DNA of 36,300 nt, from NCBI GenBank assembly GCA_021299695.1, contig JAJTEK010000020.1, forward strand, positions 23,608 through 59,907, read 5' to 3'. This DNA is from Pirellula sp. Lineage in GTDB: Bacteria; Planctomycetota; Planctomycetia; Pirellulales; Pirellulaceae. Below the pieces are notes generated by a model that was not told the origin of the DNA, made no database searches, and worked only from the letters and a program-made list of their open reading frames with translations. A program made the translations under genes and the position numbers. Positions 9,691 through 17,281 of this stretch are shown here, piece by piece; position 1 is the first letter of the stretch, and each line of letters starts with the position of its first letter.

Positions 9691-10149
9691 CTAATCCTTC
9701 TTGACGACTCGAATCGTGTCGCGATTAACAGTCATTTTTGCATTGGAATTTTCGTCCAGGCGGATCGTCACGGTACCCGCCTCGGATTGTGTGCTCACAA
9801 CCACGCCGTGAACCCCAAATGAGGTCACCACCCGATCGTTTTTCTTTAGACTTGAAATCAGATCCGCTAATTCTCTCTGCTGCCGCTTGTTGGATCGCTG
9901 GGATGGCAAAAGCACTCCCACATAAAAAACCAAAAGCATCGCCATCATCAACCAAAGCGGATTGCTAAGTACCTCTTCCCAAAAGGAAACAGGGGCCTTC
10001 GTCGGCTTCTCAAGACCCGAAACCGCACCCGAGGCCGCCTTCACTTCGCCCGAAATCGTCGAATTCTCCAAGGAATCCTGGGTTTCGGCAAGGCATACCG
10101 ATGCACAGGTCCAAAAGGAGATCCACAAGCAAATTTTCCACGTAGCCAT
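9691..10149 (-). CDS. yajC: Preprotein translocase accessory subunit YajC
   Basis: The 152-residue product is longer than the usual YajC of about 110 because it begins with a cleavable-looking signal peptide (MATWKICLWISFWTCASVCLA) and a spacer of about 45 residues. The YajC core then follows: one transmembrane helix (LWLMMAMLLVFYVGVLLP), S-Q-R-S-N-K-R-Q-Q-R-E-L on the cytoplasmic side, and a small beta domain with the family pattern L-K-K-N-D-R-V-V-T-x-x-G-V-H-G. YajC associates with SecDF at the translocon, and the gene is directly upstream of secDF, the standard arrangement. An open signal-like N-terminus of this kind is also seen in planctomycete membrane proteins, but I cannot confirm cleavage. 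Confidence 0.93.
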   Translation of the reverse strand: MATWKICLWISFWTCASVCLAETQDSLENSTISGEVKAASGAVSGLEKPTKAPVSFWEEVLSNPLWLMMAMLLVFYVGVLLPSQRSNKRQQRELADLISSLKKNDRVVTSFGVHGVVVSTQSEAGTVTIRLDENSNAKMTVNRDTIRVVKKD

Positions 10150-10226
10150 GAGGCCTCACGGCCGGGTCGAACACCCAGCCCGAAGGGTACCAGTTCTCAA
10201 CAAACAAGCAGTGTAAATCCATCGAA

Positions 10227-10232
10227 ATTATG
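10227..10232 (-). promoter_or_regulatory. Possible extended -10 element for yajC-secDF-aspS
   Basis: On the - strand TGGCATAAT resembles the extended -10 consensus TGnTATAAT. It lies 78 bases upstream of yajC in the 150-bp gap after flhB, the only sizeable gap between fliP and aspS. No convincing -35 box is seen, so this is weak. Confidence 0.25.
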
Positions 10233-10299
10233 CCACAAGTCCAACCGAGCCCCAGACCCAAGTCCCTTCTCTAACCAAACCACAACCCAACACGCCATT

Positions 10300-11040
10300 T
10301 CAAGAAACGACTCTACGCCGTTTGGCTCGCAACTGAGAATCCCCCTGGCTCTCCTTGAGCTCCTCCCGCAATTCACTATCGCTCATCCTCAATCGTCGCT
10401 CATGGACCCACCACTGCCAACCAAAATCGACTCCCGCCAGCAAAAGCCAACCAAAACCCAACGTCCAGCCCATCCCCAAGAAAAAACGCCAAGCCGCCTC
10501 GAAACCCTGGAGCAACGGCAATTGCCCCCATGCTGATATCTCACCCATCCGATGCCATATCCCCCCAAATACGACTGCCACAACCAAAACGAGACGAAGC
10601 ACCCCCTGGAAAACCCCAAAAAAAGTCTCAGGACTAAACCTGTGCCCTCCCCGGGCAAACAATCGCCCCCAATCCAAACCAAGCCGCTGTGGATTCCAAC
10701 GAAATCCAGCCTGAGCAAAATGCACCGCGAGCGTCACACATAGACAACCCAAAAAAATCGGCGCCATCGAGACCATCCCTTGCACAGCGCATCGGACCAA
10801 CTCCCCATGCCAATCCAATCGACTCGAAACCCCTGGTTCCACCGACCGAATCTCCTGGACGAGCATCCGAGTCAAATACGCATAAGCCTGCGAGCCCCCC
10901 CACTGGAAAAAACCGACTCCCATAAGCCATACCAATGCAACGGACCACTCCTGACTCCGAGGAAAAACTCCCTCCTGATCGATGCGACGACGCTTGAGCT
11001 CCGTCGCCGGGTGCTTTTTGGACTCCATCGACTCAGCCAT
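10300..11040 (-). CDS. flhB: FlhB-type flagellar export protein lacking the cytoplasmic autocleavage domain
   Basis: The 246-residue product matches only the membrane half of FlhB. It starts with the basic leader common to FlhB (K-R-R-R-I-D-Q-E-G-V-F-P-R-S-Q-E-W), has four hydrophobic segments (about residues 32-50, 88-108, 148-166, 184-206), and ends with the helix after the last membrane span: RMSDSELREELKESQGDSQ, equivalent to the RMSKQEVKDE..EGDP.. linker. It stops nine residues later. Complete FlhB proteins are about 350-380 residues and continue into a domain with an N-P-T-H autocleavage site that controls the switch of export substrates. None of that is present, and the 150 bp before yajC cannot hold it in any frame. 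The gene overlaps fliR by eight bases. The product should sit in the export gate beside FliPQR; a separate protein may supply the missing domain. Confidence 0.85.
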   Translation of the reverse strand: MAESMESKKHPATELKRRRIDQEGVFPRSQEWSVALVWLMGVGFFQWGGSQAYAYLTRMLVQEIRSVEPGVSSRLDWHGELVRCAVQGMVSMAPIFLGCLCVTLAVHFAQAGFRWNPQRLGLDWGRLFARGGHRFSPETFFGVFQGVLRLVLVVAVVFGGIWHRMGEISAWGQLPLLQGFEAAWRFFLGMGWTLGFGWLLLAGVDFGWQWWVHERRLRMSDSELREELKESQGDSQLRAKRRRVVS

Positions 11041-11860
11041 CTACACGCACCGATCGTTCTTCCCCAGAGGAACTCCACCGCGGAGGCTCGATCAACATAC
11101 GCTGTGTCTGATCCAGCCAATCGGCCAACTCATTTTGATACACCCACCCCATCGCGCTGAGCGATAACACCAACCCCCACACCAACCCCATCGCCTGCAA
11201 TGGACCACCGACCGCGCGGCGATCCCAAGCGCTCAGACTCCTCAGGATCCAAACCTTGGCGATCCCAACGGCTATCATCACGACCGCAGCAGGCAACGCG
11301 ACGCTGACGGCGATCGACAATGCAACCCCAAAACGAAAAGGCAACTCGTAAAGCCAATCGATAGTTTCAAAACCAGTCCCCAGCGGCAGTCGCTCGAAAG
11401 TCTCGATCACCAAACGCAATACCCACCGATGACCACCGACCAAAACAAACAAAACTCCAGATATCCAAACCAAAATCCTCTCGATCTGATTCGATACCCC
11501 TTGTTCGTCCTGCCCATCGACGAAACCTTGCCCACCCAACTCGGCGAGCGTGTTGCCTACCGTCTGAAATACCCCGAGGAAAAAATGCACACCGAGCGCA
11601 ATGGTTGCCCCCAAAATCAACTCCCCAACCAATACCGCCACCCCCGATACGATCGTCTCGGGTACCTGAATCGAAACCTGCATGGAAACCAGTGGCGTCA
11701 CCGAAAGACTGACCATCGTCAGCAATAACGCTCGCACCAACCACGACACTCCACGGAACGAAAACGGAGGAAGTGTCGCGAGAATCGGTCCGAGTCGCAT
11801 CGCAACGCAAACGTAACACCATACGAGCGCCTCAAACCCATTCATGGCAAACCCATTCAT
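11033..11860 (-). CDS. fliR: Flagellar biosynthesis protein FliR
   Basis: The 275-residue product is an integral membrane protein of normal FliR length with about six hydrophobic segments. Family features include MRLGPILATLPPFSFRGV near the N-terminus, a helix with GELILGATIALGVHFFLGVFQTVG, and DEQGVSNQIERIL, the counterpart of the segment after the middle helices. FliR assembles with FliP and FliQ into the helical FliP5Q4R1 export gate of the flagellar type III system. The ATG at 11860 is chosen because it overlaps the fliQ stop in an ATGA; an internal ATG five codons later (in a repeated M-N-G-F sequence) is an alternative. The 3' end overlaps flhB by eight bases. Confidence 0.92.
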   Translation of the reverse strand: MNGFAMNGFEALVWCYVCVAMRLGPILATLPPFSFRGVSWLVRALLLTMVSLSVTPLVSMQVSIQVPETIVSGVAVLVGELILGATIALGVHFFLGVFQTVGNTLAELGGQGFVDGQDEQGVSNQIERILVWISGVLFVLVGGHRWVLRLVIETFERLPLGTGFETIDWLYELPFRFGVALSIAVSVALPAAVVMIAVGIAKVWILRSLSAWDRRAVGGPLQAMGLVWGLVLSLSAMGWVYQNELADWLDQTQRMLIEPPRWSSSGEERSVRVDG

Positions 11861-12141
11861 GGCGAGCCTTTGCCCGAAACAACTGCAGGGATGTCCAAGA
11901 TCAAGTCCCGCGAATAATCGACCAGCCTCTGCGCCATCCATGGAAGCAGCAACACCAATGCGAACCCGATGAGCAGCAACCGCGGAACGATCGCAATGGT
12001 CGTGTCCTGGATCTGCATGGCCGTTTGCAAAACTCCCAAAATCAATCCGACGACCATCGCGATCAGCAGCACAGGACCTGCAATCAACAACGCCTCAAAA
12101 AGTACCCCTCGCACCAAATCCAATGCATCCTGCGCTATCAT
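11857..12141 (-). CDS. fliQ: Flagellar biosynthesis protein FliQ
   Basis: From the ATG at 12141 the product is 94 residues, close to the usual 89. It has two hydrophobic helices separated by a short loop: VLFEALLIAGPVLLIAMVVG, then LQTAMQIQDTTIAIVPRLL, the typical FliQ segment (Q-x-x-T-Q-I-Q-E-x-T-L-x-x-x-P-K), and a second helix leading to a short tail. The frame is open 30 codons further upstream, but that part overlaps fliP and has no family match. It starts 13 bases after the fliP stop and overlaps fliR. FliQ is a subunit of the flagellar export gate. Confidence 0.94.
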   Translation of the reverse strand: MIAQDALDLVRGVLFEALLIAGPVLLIAMVVGLILGVLQTAMQIQDTTIAIVPRLLLIGFALVLLLPWMAQRLVDYSRDLILDIPAVVSGKGSP

Positions 12142-12154
12142 GCCCAAGCCCCCG

Positions 12155-13111
12155 CTATATCGTCGAGCCGATCGAACCGAAACTATCGAGCAGCATCTGG
12201 ATGACCAACCGCCATCCATCCACCAACACAAATAGCAAAAGCTTAAACGGTATCGAAACCATCGCCGGAGATAACTGCGACATCCCCATCGCAGAAATCA
12301 CCGCCGCAATCACCAAATCCAACACCAAAAATGGCAAGCAGATCTGAAAACCCATCAAAAATGCCGTCTTGAGCTCGCTGAGCATGTACGCCGGCAACAA
12401 CACGACCATCGGTACACTTTGAAAATCGTCCGGCGGCGCCGATTGCGGTGCATACCTGCTATAAAACAAATGCACATCCTCGTAATTGCCTGCCATCGCG
12501 ATCTGCCTTGCCATAAACCGATGCACCGGCGCGATGCCACGCTCCCAAGCCTCATCGGCTCGCATCGTACTCTCTGCGGCCGTATAAGGCACAATCGCAT
12601 CGTCATAGACCTGCTTCCAAACCGGACTCATCACAAACAACGTGATGAATAGCGAAATGCCACTGAGCACCTGCGCTGGGGGCAACTGCTGATTCCCCAA
12701 AGCTTGCTTCAATATCCCCAATACGATCACCACCCGAACATAACAGGTCGTCATCAACAACGCCGCTGGCGCTGCGCTGAGCAAGGTCAACATAAGCAAC
12801 GTCTGGACCGATTGCGCTAATCCCTTAGGTCCTATCCACTGCTCAAACCCCTGCAACCATCCCCCCTCGGTCGTCTTGATCGAACTCTGCGATAACCGCT
12901 CGAGCGTCTGAGGTAAAATCGGCTGCGCCGTAGGCTTGACCACCTCGGGCTCTCGCGTCAATGCAGACCTCTGCGAAAGAGACCTACCAAGCCGTGTCTC
13001 CCCAGCACCAACTCCCCCAACTCCAACTTCCTGCGCTCTGATCGATGTTCCACCCAAAAACACGACGCTCAACAAAAAGAAACACGCCCCACCAAACATG
13101 GTCGATGCCAT
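12155..13111 (-). CDS. fliP: Flagellar biosynthesis protein FliP
   Basis: The chosen start at 13111 gives 318 residues, with a signal peptide (FFLLSVVFLGGTSIRA) as known for FliP, a spacer of about 70 residues, and the conserved membrane core. Signature segments are LMTTCYVRVVIVLGILKQALG, PPAQVLSGISLFITLFVMSP, and near the C-terminus LPAYMLSELKTAFLMGFQI and F-L-V-L-D-L-V-I-A-A-V-I-S-A-M-G-M. FliP forms most of the central ring of the flagellar export gate. A start 16 codons upstream (13159) overlaps the preceding gene by about 40 bases and lacks a signal-peptide layout, so the later ATG is preferred. It is the first of four consecutive gate genes (fliP, fliQ, fliR, flhB). Confidence 0.95.
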   Translation of the reverse strand: MASTMFGGACFFLLSVVFLGGTSIRAQEVGVGGVGAGETRLGRSLSQRSALTREPEVVKPTAQPILPQTLERLSQSSIKTTEGGWLQGFEQWIGPKGLAQSVQTLLMLTLLSAAPAALLMTTCYVRVVIVLGILKQALGNQQLPPAQVLSGISLFITLFVMSPVWKQVYDDAIVPYTAAESTMRADEAWERGIAPVHRFMARQIAMAGNYEDVHLFYSRYAPQSAPPDDFQSVPMVVLLPAYMLSELKTAFLMGFQICLPFLVLDLVIAAVISAMGMSQLSPAMVSIPFKLLLFVLVDGWRLVIQMLLDSFGSIGSTI

Positions 13112-13118
13112 GCGGCTT

Positions 13119-14561
13119 CTATTCGTTATCTCGCTTTGCCATCGTCGAATCCAATCCATGCATCCGATGTACAGGATCCGTCACCACCAATGCAAGACAA
13201 CCTGCCAGACCAACTCCCGACAGGCTATACAAAAGTCCATGCATCGGGATCAAAAAACGACCACCCGTCTCATACAAAACCAAGGTCGTCCATGCATCGG
13301 CTAAGAAGATGCTAGCTAATAGGATCCCCCTCGGACGACTCTGACGCCACACGAAAACCCACCCAAGAAACGCCATGAACTTCCATATTCCATGGTCGAT
13401 CCGCCATGGACCCCAATGCGATACCAATCGCATCGCTCCGAGCTTGGGCATCTCCCAAACATGTTCACCCACCCATTGCCATGTCTCGAACATCGCTAAA
13501 TCCGCCAACGCAACCTCACGCTCGACGGCCGTCCACCCCAAAACGCCCTCCTCATGATCCAACTTCCGCTGCATGGCTTGCTCGGCCTCGGAATGCCAAT
13601 TGCCCCAGTCGGCCAACGCCTCATCGCTATACCCTCCCCGCAGACTCGCCGCTCCCTGGGCCCCCATCGGCATCCAACGCCCGGTAACCTCGCAGTTGCG
13701 AACCCACCAACCACCCGATACCAAACACACAACGACCACAAACAAGACCGCCGACTTCCAACCCCGCTGCACGCCCCCACCAAACCGATCTCGACCTGCC
13801 AGGAATATACCTCCTGCAAGCACCGGCAACCAAAAAATAAACAACGACCGAAACAACAACATCACCCCAAAAAACACTCCCCCAAGCATCAACCAACGCA
13901 ACGACGAATTCCTCGATCCCTCCGACTCTACCCACCGCATCAAACCCCATACCATCCCCATGAGCGCAAGCAGCGCCCAAGGCTCCGTAAGGAAATCCTC
14001 CACATACGTCTTGATCGTCCGATCCAAACAAGCAACCCCCAACGAGATCGTCGCTGCGAGCGCCGGCAAGAAAACCGAACCCTCCCTCAGACTCCAACGC
14101 CAAGCAAATCCAACAGCCACCAAACCCGCAATGCTCAAGGCCACTACCGATAAACTTCGTACCGTGGCAAATGCGAGCGGACCCCGTGGGACAAACCAAT
14201 ACACCCATCGGATCAACCAAGGCAGGGCAGGGGGCCGCGACGTCGTTGGTCCCTCCCAATCTCGCCTCGACAATTGGCTATACTCAGCCACCCGGCGAGA
14301 CTCTAGGTACACCGATTGCCACTGCGGATCCTCCCAAGCAAATTGATAACCAGCACCCACCGAAAGACTGTAAGCGATCGACTCGTAATCCGGTCCATCC
14401 CCATGCGGCAACGGTGGATCATAAAAACCATCAAAGCGATATAGCCAATATCCATTGACCAACAACAAGACCAACGCAGCAAGGACAATCCCACTCCAGC
14501 GAGCACAAAAACCTACGCTAAAGCTCGCCGCCGAACGATCTGCTGTTGCCGCCAAAACCAC
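13119..14561 (-). CDS. Polytopic membrane protein resembling GT-C (PMT/ArnT-like) glycosyltransferases
   Basis: This 480-residue protein has roughly ten hydrophobic segments. After the first one it shows HGDGPDYESIAYSL, an acidic loop of the kind that carries the catalytic or metal-binding Asp in GT-C enzymes using lipid-linked sugars, followed by a TSRPPALPWLIRWVY segment like the R-x-P-x-Y/L-P region of the PMT/ArnT group. The C-terminus has YETGGRFLIPMHGLLY, the counterpart of the segment common in such planctomycete proteins (R-F-x-x-P). It could transfer a sugar to a protein or lipid on the outer face of the membrane. It stands just before fliP, eight bases away, and nine bases after the secreted protein gene; a role in flagellin or surface glycosylation is only a guess from context. 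Confidence 0.62.
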   Translation of the reverse strand: MVLAATADRSAASFSVGFCARWSGIVLAALVLLLVNGYWLYRFDGFYDPPLPHGDGPDYESIAYSLSVGAGYQFAWEDPQWQSVYLESRRVAEYSQLSRRDWEGPTTSRPPALPWLIRWVYWFVPRGPLAFATVRSLSVVALSIAGLVAVGFAWRWSLREGSVFLPALAATISLGVACLDRTIKTYVEDFLTEPWALLALMGMVWGLMRWVESEGSRNSSLRWLMLGGVFFGVMLLFRSLFIFWLPVLAGGIFLAGRDRFGGGVQRGWKSAVLFVVVVCLVSGGWWVRNCEVTGRWMPMGAQGAASLRGGYSDEALADWGNWHSEAEQAMQRKLDHEEGVLGWTAVEREVALADLAMFETWQWVGEHVWEMPKLGAMRLVSHWGPWRIDHGIWKFMAFLGWVFVWRQSRPRGILLASIFLADAWTTLVLYETGGRFLIPMHGLLYSLSGVGLAGCLALVVTDPVHRMHGLDSTMAKRDNE

Positions 14562-14570
14562 CTCGCCCGA

Positions 14571-16031
14571 TCAATATCGACCCCGAAGACTGTTGCCACC
14601 TGCTACCCCAGGTACCATCACTCCAGTACCCACCCCATTGGTCATACCAACCGCCGGAACCCCCCCATTCGCTGTTCCACCCGTTGCTACACCCCCGGCA
14701 GCGACCCCACCGGGTGCTAGCCCACCGGCTGCTATCCCACCGGGCACCAACTGCGTCGATGCCGATCCGCGATACTCAACAACCAAAATCGCATCCTGCT
14801 TCTGAAACGACAAGTCTGGTAGGATCCGATTGATCCCAAAGAGCCCACCCGCCCCTCCCGTAAGCAGCGTGCTCTGCGCATTGACCACCGGTGGAGCAAT
14901 CACCCCACACGACAAAATCAACACATGATCCGTCGGCCACTTGAACCGCTCGGCCATCTGCCAAGTGATCATCTGCGGAACCTCCACCTGATAGGCCCCC
15001 CCAGCACCGGGAACCTCCAATGGCACTGCATTCATCTTCTCGACTTGATCCACCTGGCACTTGAGCATCATATCCATCGTGCTCCCATCCAAACTCAGCA
15101 ACGGACTAAATACCATCCGATACCCCTCCTGAATCTCACCGTAAGTCGGAGTCAATGGAGGCCATGCAGAAGTCGTATTCGGAGCATACTCCCGGAGATA
15201 ATTCCTCGGACGCATCTGCTCAATGACCTGCGTCTGACCCTGCACCAACCGCAAATCCACCGACTGCAACTCACGCACATCCTGCCGCTGACGCAACTGC
15301 GCCATGACAATCGCCCCATTCTCCTTGGGCATCAACCAAGCCGATACGCCCGGGGATCGTGCCGCCGCAGATCGCATCAACGGCAAAGCCTTCGATCGCC
15401 AATTCGGATTCCCTATCGTGATGAGCCGAAGACTATAGACCTGAGGCTCATTGATCCCATTGACGAATCGCTCATAAACCTGCGCGACGACCTTCTGCAT
15501 CCCAGCATTGTGATACACCCGCAATGTCGATCGATCCGCCGTGAGTACACCCACCGGCTCCTGGAACCACAAATCGCTCCCCGTCTCGCGAATGATCCAA
15601 TCAATCACCGCTTGCTGCGGTCGATCCACTCCCTTCAACGCCATCGTATAAGGCTTCAAATCGTACTCAACCCAATACTGACCTGCATCCCTGGGCAACT
15701 CCAATCGCTCATGCACCTTGACCCCAAGCGGATTTCCTACTCCACTGACTTGGCCCCCAACTGGCTGTGCTCCAACTGGCTGTGCTCCAACTGGCTGTGC
15801 TCCAGCAGCAGATAGTCCCTCAATACTCGGGACACTCGGGACACCCTGAAGACTCGGGACAACTTCGCCACCCCCCGCATTCGAAAGGCCACCCGGCTGG
15901 CCAACAGGTCCTACCGGCAACCCGCTTTGACCAAATACGTATCCCTGCACGGATAATGCAACACTCGAGAAGACCACCATCAACACGAACCTATGGCAAT
16001 CCCGTAACACACCAACTGCCAAGTCTCTCAT
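14571..16031 (-). CDS. Secreted protein of unknown function with Gly/Ala/Pro-rich ends
   Basis: I do not recognise the family. The product is 486 residues with a signal peptide (FVLMVVFSSVALSVQGYVFG). Next is a disordered, Gly/Pro/Val-rich stretch that includes three direct copies of the pentapeptide GAQPV, encoded by 15-bp repeats near 15757-15803. The middle, about residues 110-410, looks folded, with alternating strands and helices. The tail again has repeats of the form G-G-x-A. Part of the folded region (EGYRMVFSPLLSLDGSTMD) has the rhythm of the beta domain in secretin-like proteins, but this is too weak to name. The ATG at 16031 is preferred to a GTG eight codons earlier because GGAGAG precedes it. 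It lies nine bases before the GT-C-like gene and heads the series leading to fliP. Confidence 0.6.
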   Translation of the reverse strand: MRDLAVGVLRDCHRFVLMVVFSSVALSVQGYVFGQSGLPVGPVGQPGGLSNAGGGEVVPSLQGVPSVPSIEGLSAAGAQPVGAQPVGAQPVGGQVSGVGNPLGVKVHERLELPRDAGQYWVEYDLKPYTMALKGVDRPQQAVIDWIIRETGSDLWFQEPVGVLTADRSTLRVYHNAGMQKVVAQVYERFVNGINEPQVYSLRLITIGNPNWRSKALPLMRSAAARSPGVSAWLMPKENGAIVMAQLRQRQDVRELQSVDLRLVQGQTQVIEQMRPRNYLREYAPNTTSAWPPLTPTYGEIQEGYRMVFSPLLSLDGSTMDMMLKCQVDQVEKMNAVPLEVPGAGGAYQVEVPQMITWQMAERFKWPTDHVLILSCGVIAPPVVNAQSTLLTGGAGGLFGINRILPDLSFQKQDAILVVEYRGSASTQLVPGGIAAGGLAPGGVAAGGVATGGTANGGVPAVGMTNGVGTGVMVPGVAGGNSLRGRY

Positions 16032-16036
16032 GCGAT

Positions 16037-16042
16037 CTCTCC
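16037..16042 (-). promoter_or_regulatory. Ribosome binding site that decides the start of the secreted protein gene
   Basis: GGAGAG on the - strand, five bases before the ATG at 16031. It supports that ATG over the in-frame GTG at 16055, which has no such site. Confidence 0.5.
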
Positions 16043-16173
16043 AGCTATCGGCCACGCGTTGGACTCCCTAAAACGCAAAGGAGCCTCGTTGGGTCATAGC
16101 CGATCTGCGACACTGGGGGCAATAGAGAAAACGCGGGATTTCAAGCCCCCGGCCCTCCAAAAACCCAAACCCC

Positions 16174-17169
16174 TCACTCCGACTTGGAAACCCAAATGTT
16201 TCGGAATACCACAGGATTCGAATGGTCCTGCAAATACAAAGGACCCCCTTGAGGTGCCTCGTCGCCAACACCACCGGGTGTCCCCCTAGGAAACTCAAGA
16301 TCATCATGGATGACCACCCCGTTGTGCCGTATCGTCACCCTTGCATTGCTGGTCTTCTTGCCGTCTGCTCCAAACTTGGCCGACTTGAAATCGATATCGT
16401 AAGTCTGCCAACTCAACGGCGGATAGCACATGTTCAAGCTCGGACTGGCAATCTGGTAAATCCCTCCGCACTCGTTGTTCTCGCCCCTCAAACCGAACGA
16501 ATCGAGCACCTGCAACTCGTACCGCCCCTGAATGTACACGCCACTATTTCCACGTCCCTGTCCCGAATCGCTAGGCTGGAACGGGGTGCGGAATTCCAAA
16601 TGCAATCGATGATCCCCAAACGTATCCTTGGACTTGCACCCAACCCCCAAATACTTCTGCTCAACCATCTTGCCCCCCTCAAAGCGATCGGCAGTGGTTC
16701 CATCAAACAACACCAAAGCTCCCTTGGGAGCCTCCAGCCCAAGCGTCTTGCTCTCGCGCACCACCTTGGTCAACTCGCCAAGTTTCTTTCCTTCAGCATT
16801 CGTCACCGTCAGCGTCTTGCCATCGAGACTGACACTCAAATCGCTCCCCTTTCCCTTGGCCAAGGCACTCTCGAGCCGCTCGACCTTGCACACCCGCGTC
16901 GGCTCCTTGGATTTAAACCCATCCCCAGGCAATCCACCTTTCAATAAGTGGACCTCCAACGTTTTCTCACCCGTGGCGATCACTTGCGCCCCCCATGTCC
17001 CATCCAACGACTCGACGACCCCAAGGTACTCGCCTTGCAAACGGTACAAATCCCCAGCCTCAGCGATGCTCGTATAGGTCTCAAAGGCAAACAAGTCTCC
17101 CGAGATGCCTACCGCCCCTGCCACGACAGGTACCACTGCGCCCACTGCTAAAAATCGTCTTCGGTCCAT
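16174..17169 (-). CDS. DUF1080 (3-keto-disaccharide hydrolase-like) protein with Tat signal
   Basis: From the ATG at 17169 the product has 331 residues and opens with MDRRRFLAVGAVVPVVAGAVG, a twin-arginine export signal. The C-terminal half is the DUF1080 fold: ALVLFDGTTADRFEGGKM, HLEFRTPF, the segment GNSGVYIQGRYELQVLDSFG, and GGPLYLQDHSNPVVFRNIWV at the end. This domain is a concanavalin-like beta sandwich, and some members cleave 3-keto-glycosides. The N-terminal part (about residues 35-160) is not one I recognise. Earlier in-frame starts exist, but only this one places the Tat motif at the N-terminus. The gene follows the second DUF1501 gene by 112 bases in the same direction, so it may belong to the same exported degradation set. 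Confidence 0.9.
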   Translation of the reverse strand: MDRRRFLAVGAVVPVVAGAVGISGDLFAFETYTSIAEAGDLYRLQGEYLGVVESLDGTWGAQVIATGEKTLEVHLLKGGLPGDGFKSKEPTRVCKVERLESALAKGKGSDLSVSLDGKTLTVTNAEGKKLGELTKVVRESKTLGLEAPKGALVLFDGTTADRFEGGKMVEQKYLGVGCKSKDTFGDHRLHLEFRTPFQPSDSGQGRGNSGVYIQGRYELQVLDSFGLRGENNECGGIYQIASPSLNMCYPPLSWQTYDIDFKSAKFGADGKKTSNARVTIRHNGVVIHDDLEFPRGTPGGVGDEAPQGGPLYLQDHSNPVVFRNIWVSKSE

Positions 17170-17281
17170 TCGAATCACCACCCTTTTGCTCTTTGGATAA
17201 TCCAACAAAAAATACTTCGACCCCGTAGCTGTTTGAACTGGATCCCTTCGGATTGTAACACAAGCCCCCACGCCATAACGC

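Noticed and set aside
9058-9822. Long open frame antisense to secDF and yajC
   Set aside because: It is a shadow of the secDF codons, with no signal, domain or start site.
10141-10320. Frameshift that might restore the FlhB C-terminal domain
   Set aside because: Reading another frame past the stop gives only about 40 residues without N-P-T-H, and yajC begins 150 bp later.
16110-16155. GGGGGC ... GCCCCC inverted repeat after the DUF1080 gene as a terminator
   Set aside because: The arms are only 6 bp and about 25 bases apart, with no T-run on the - strand.
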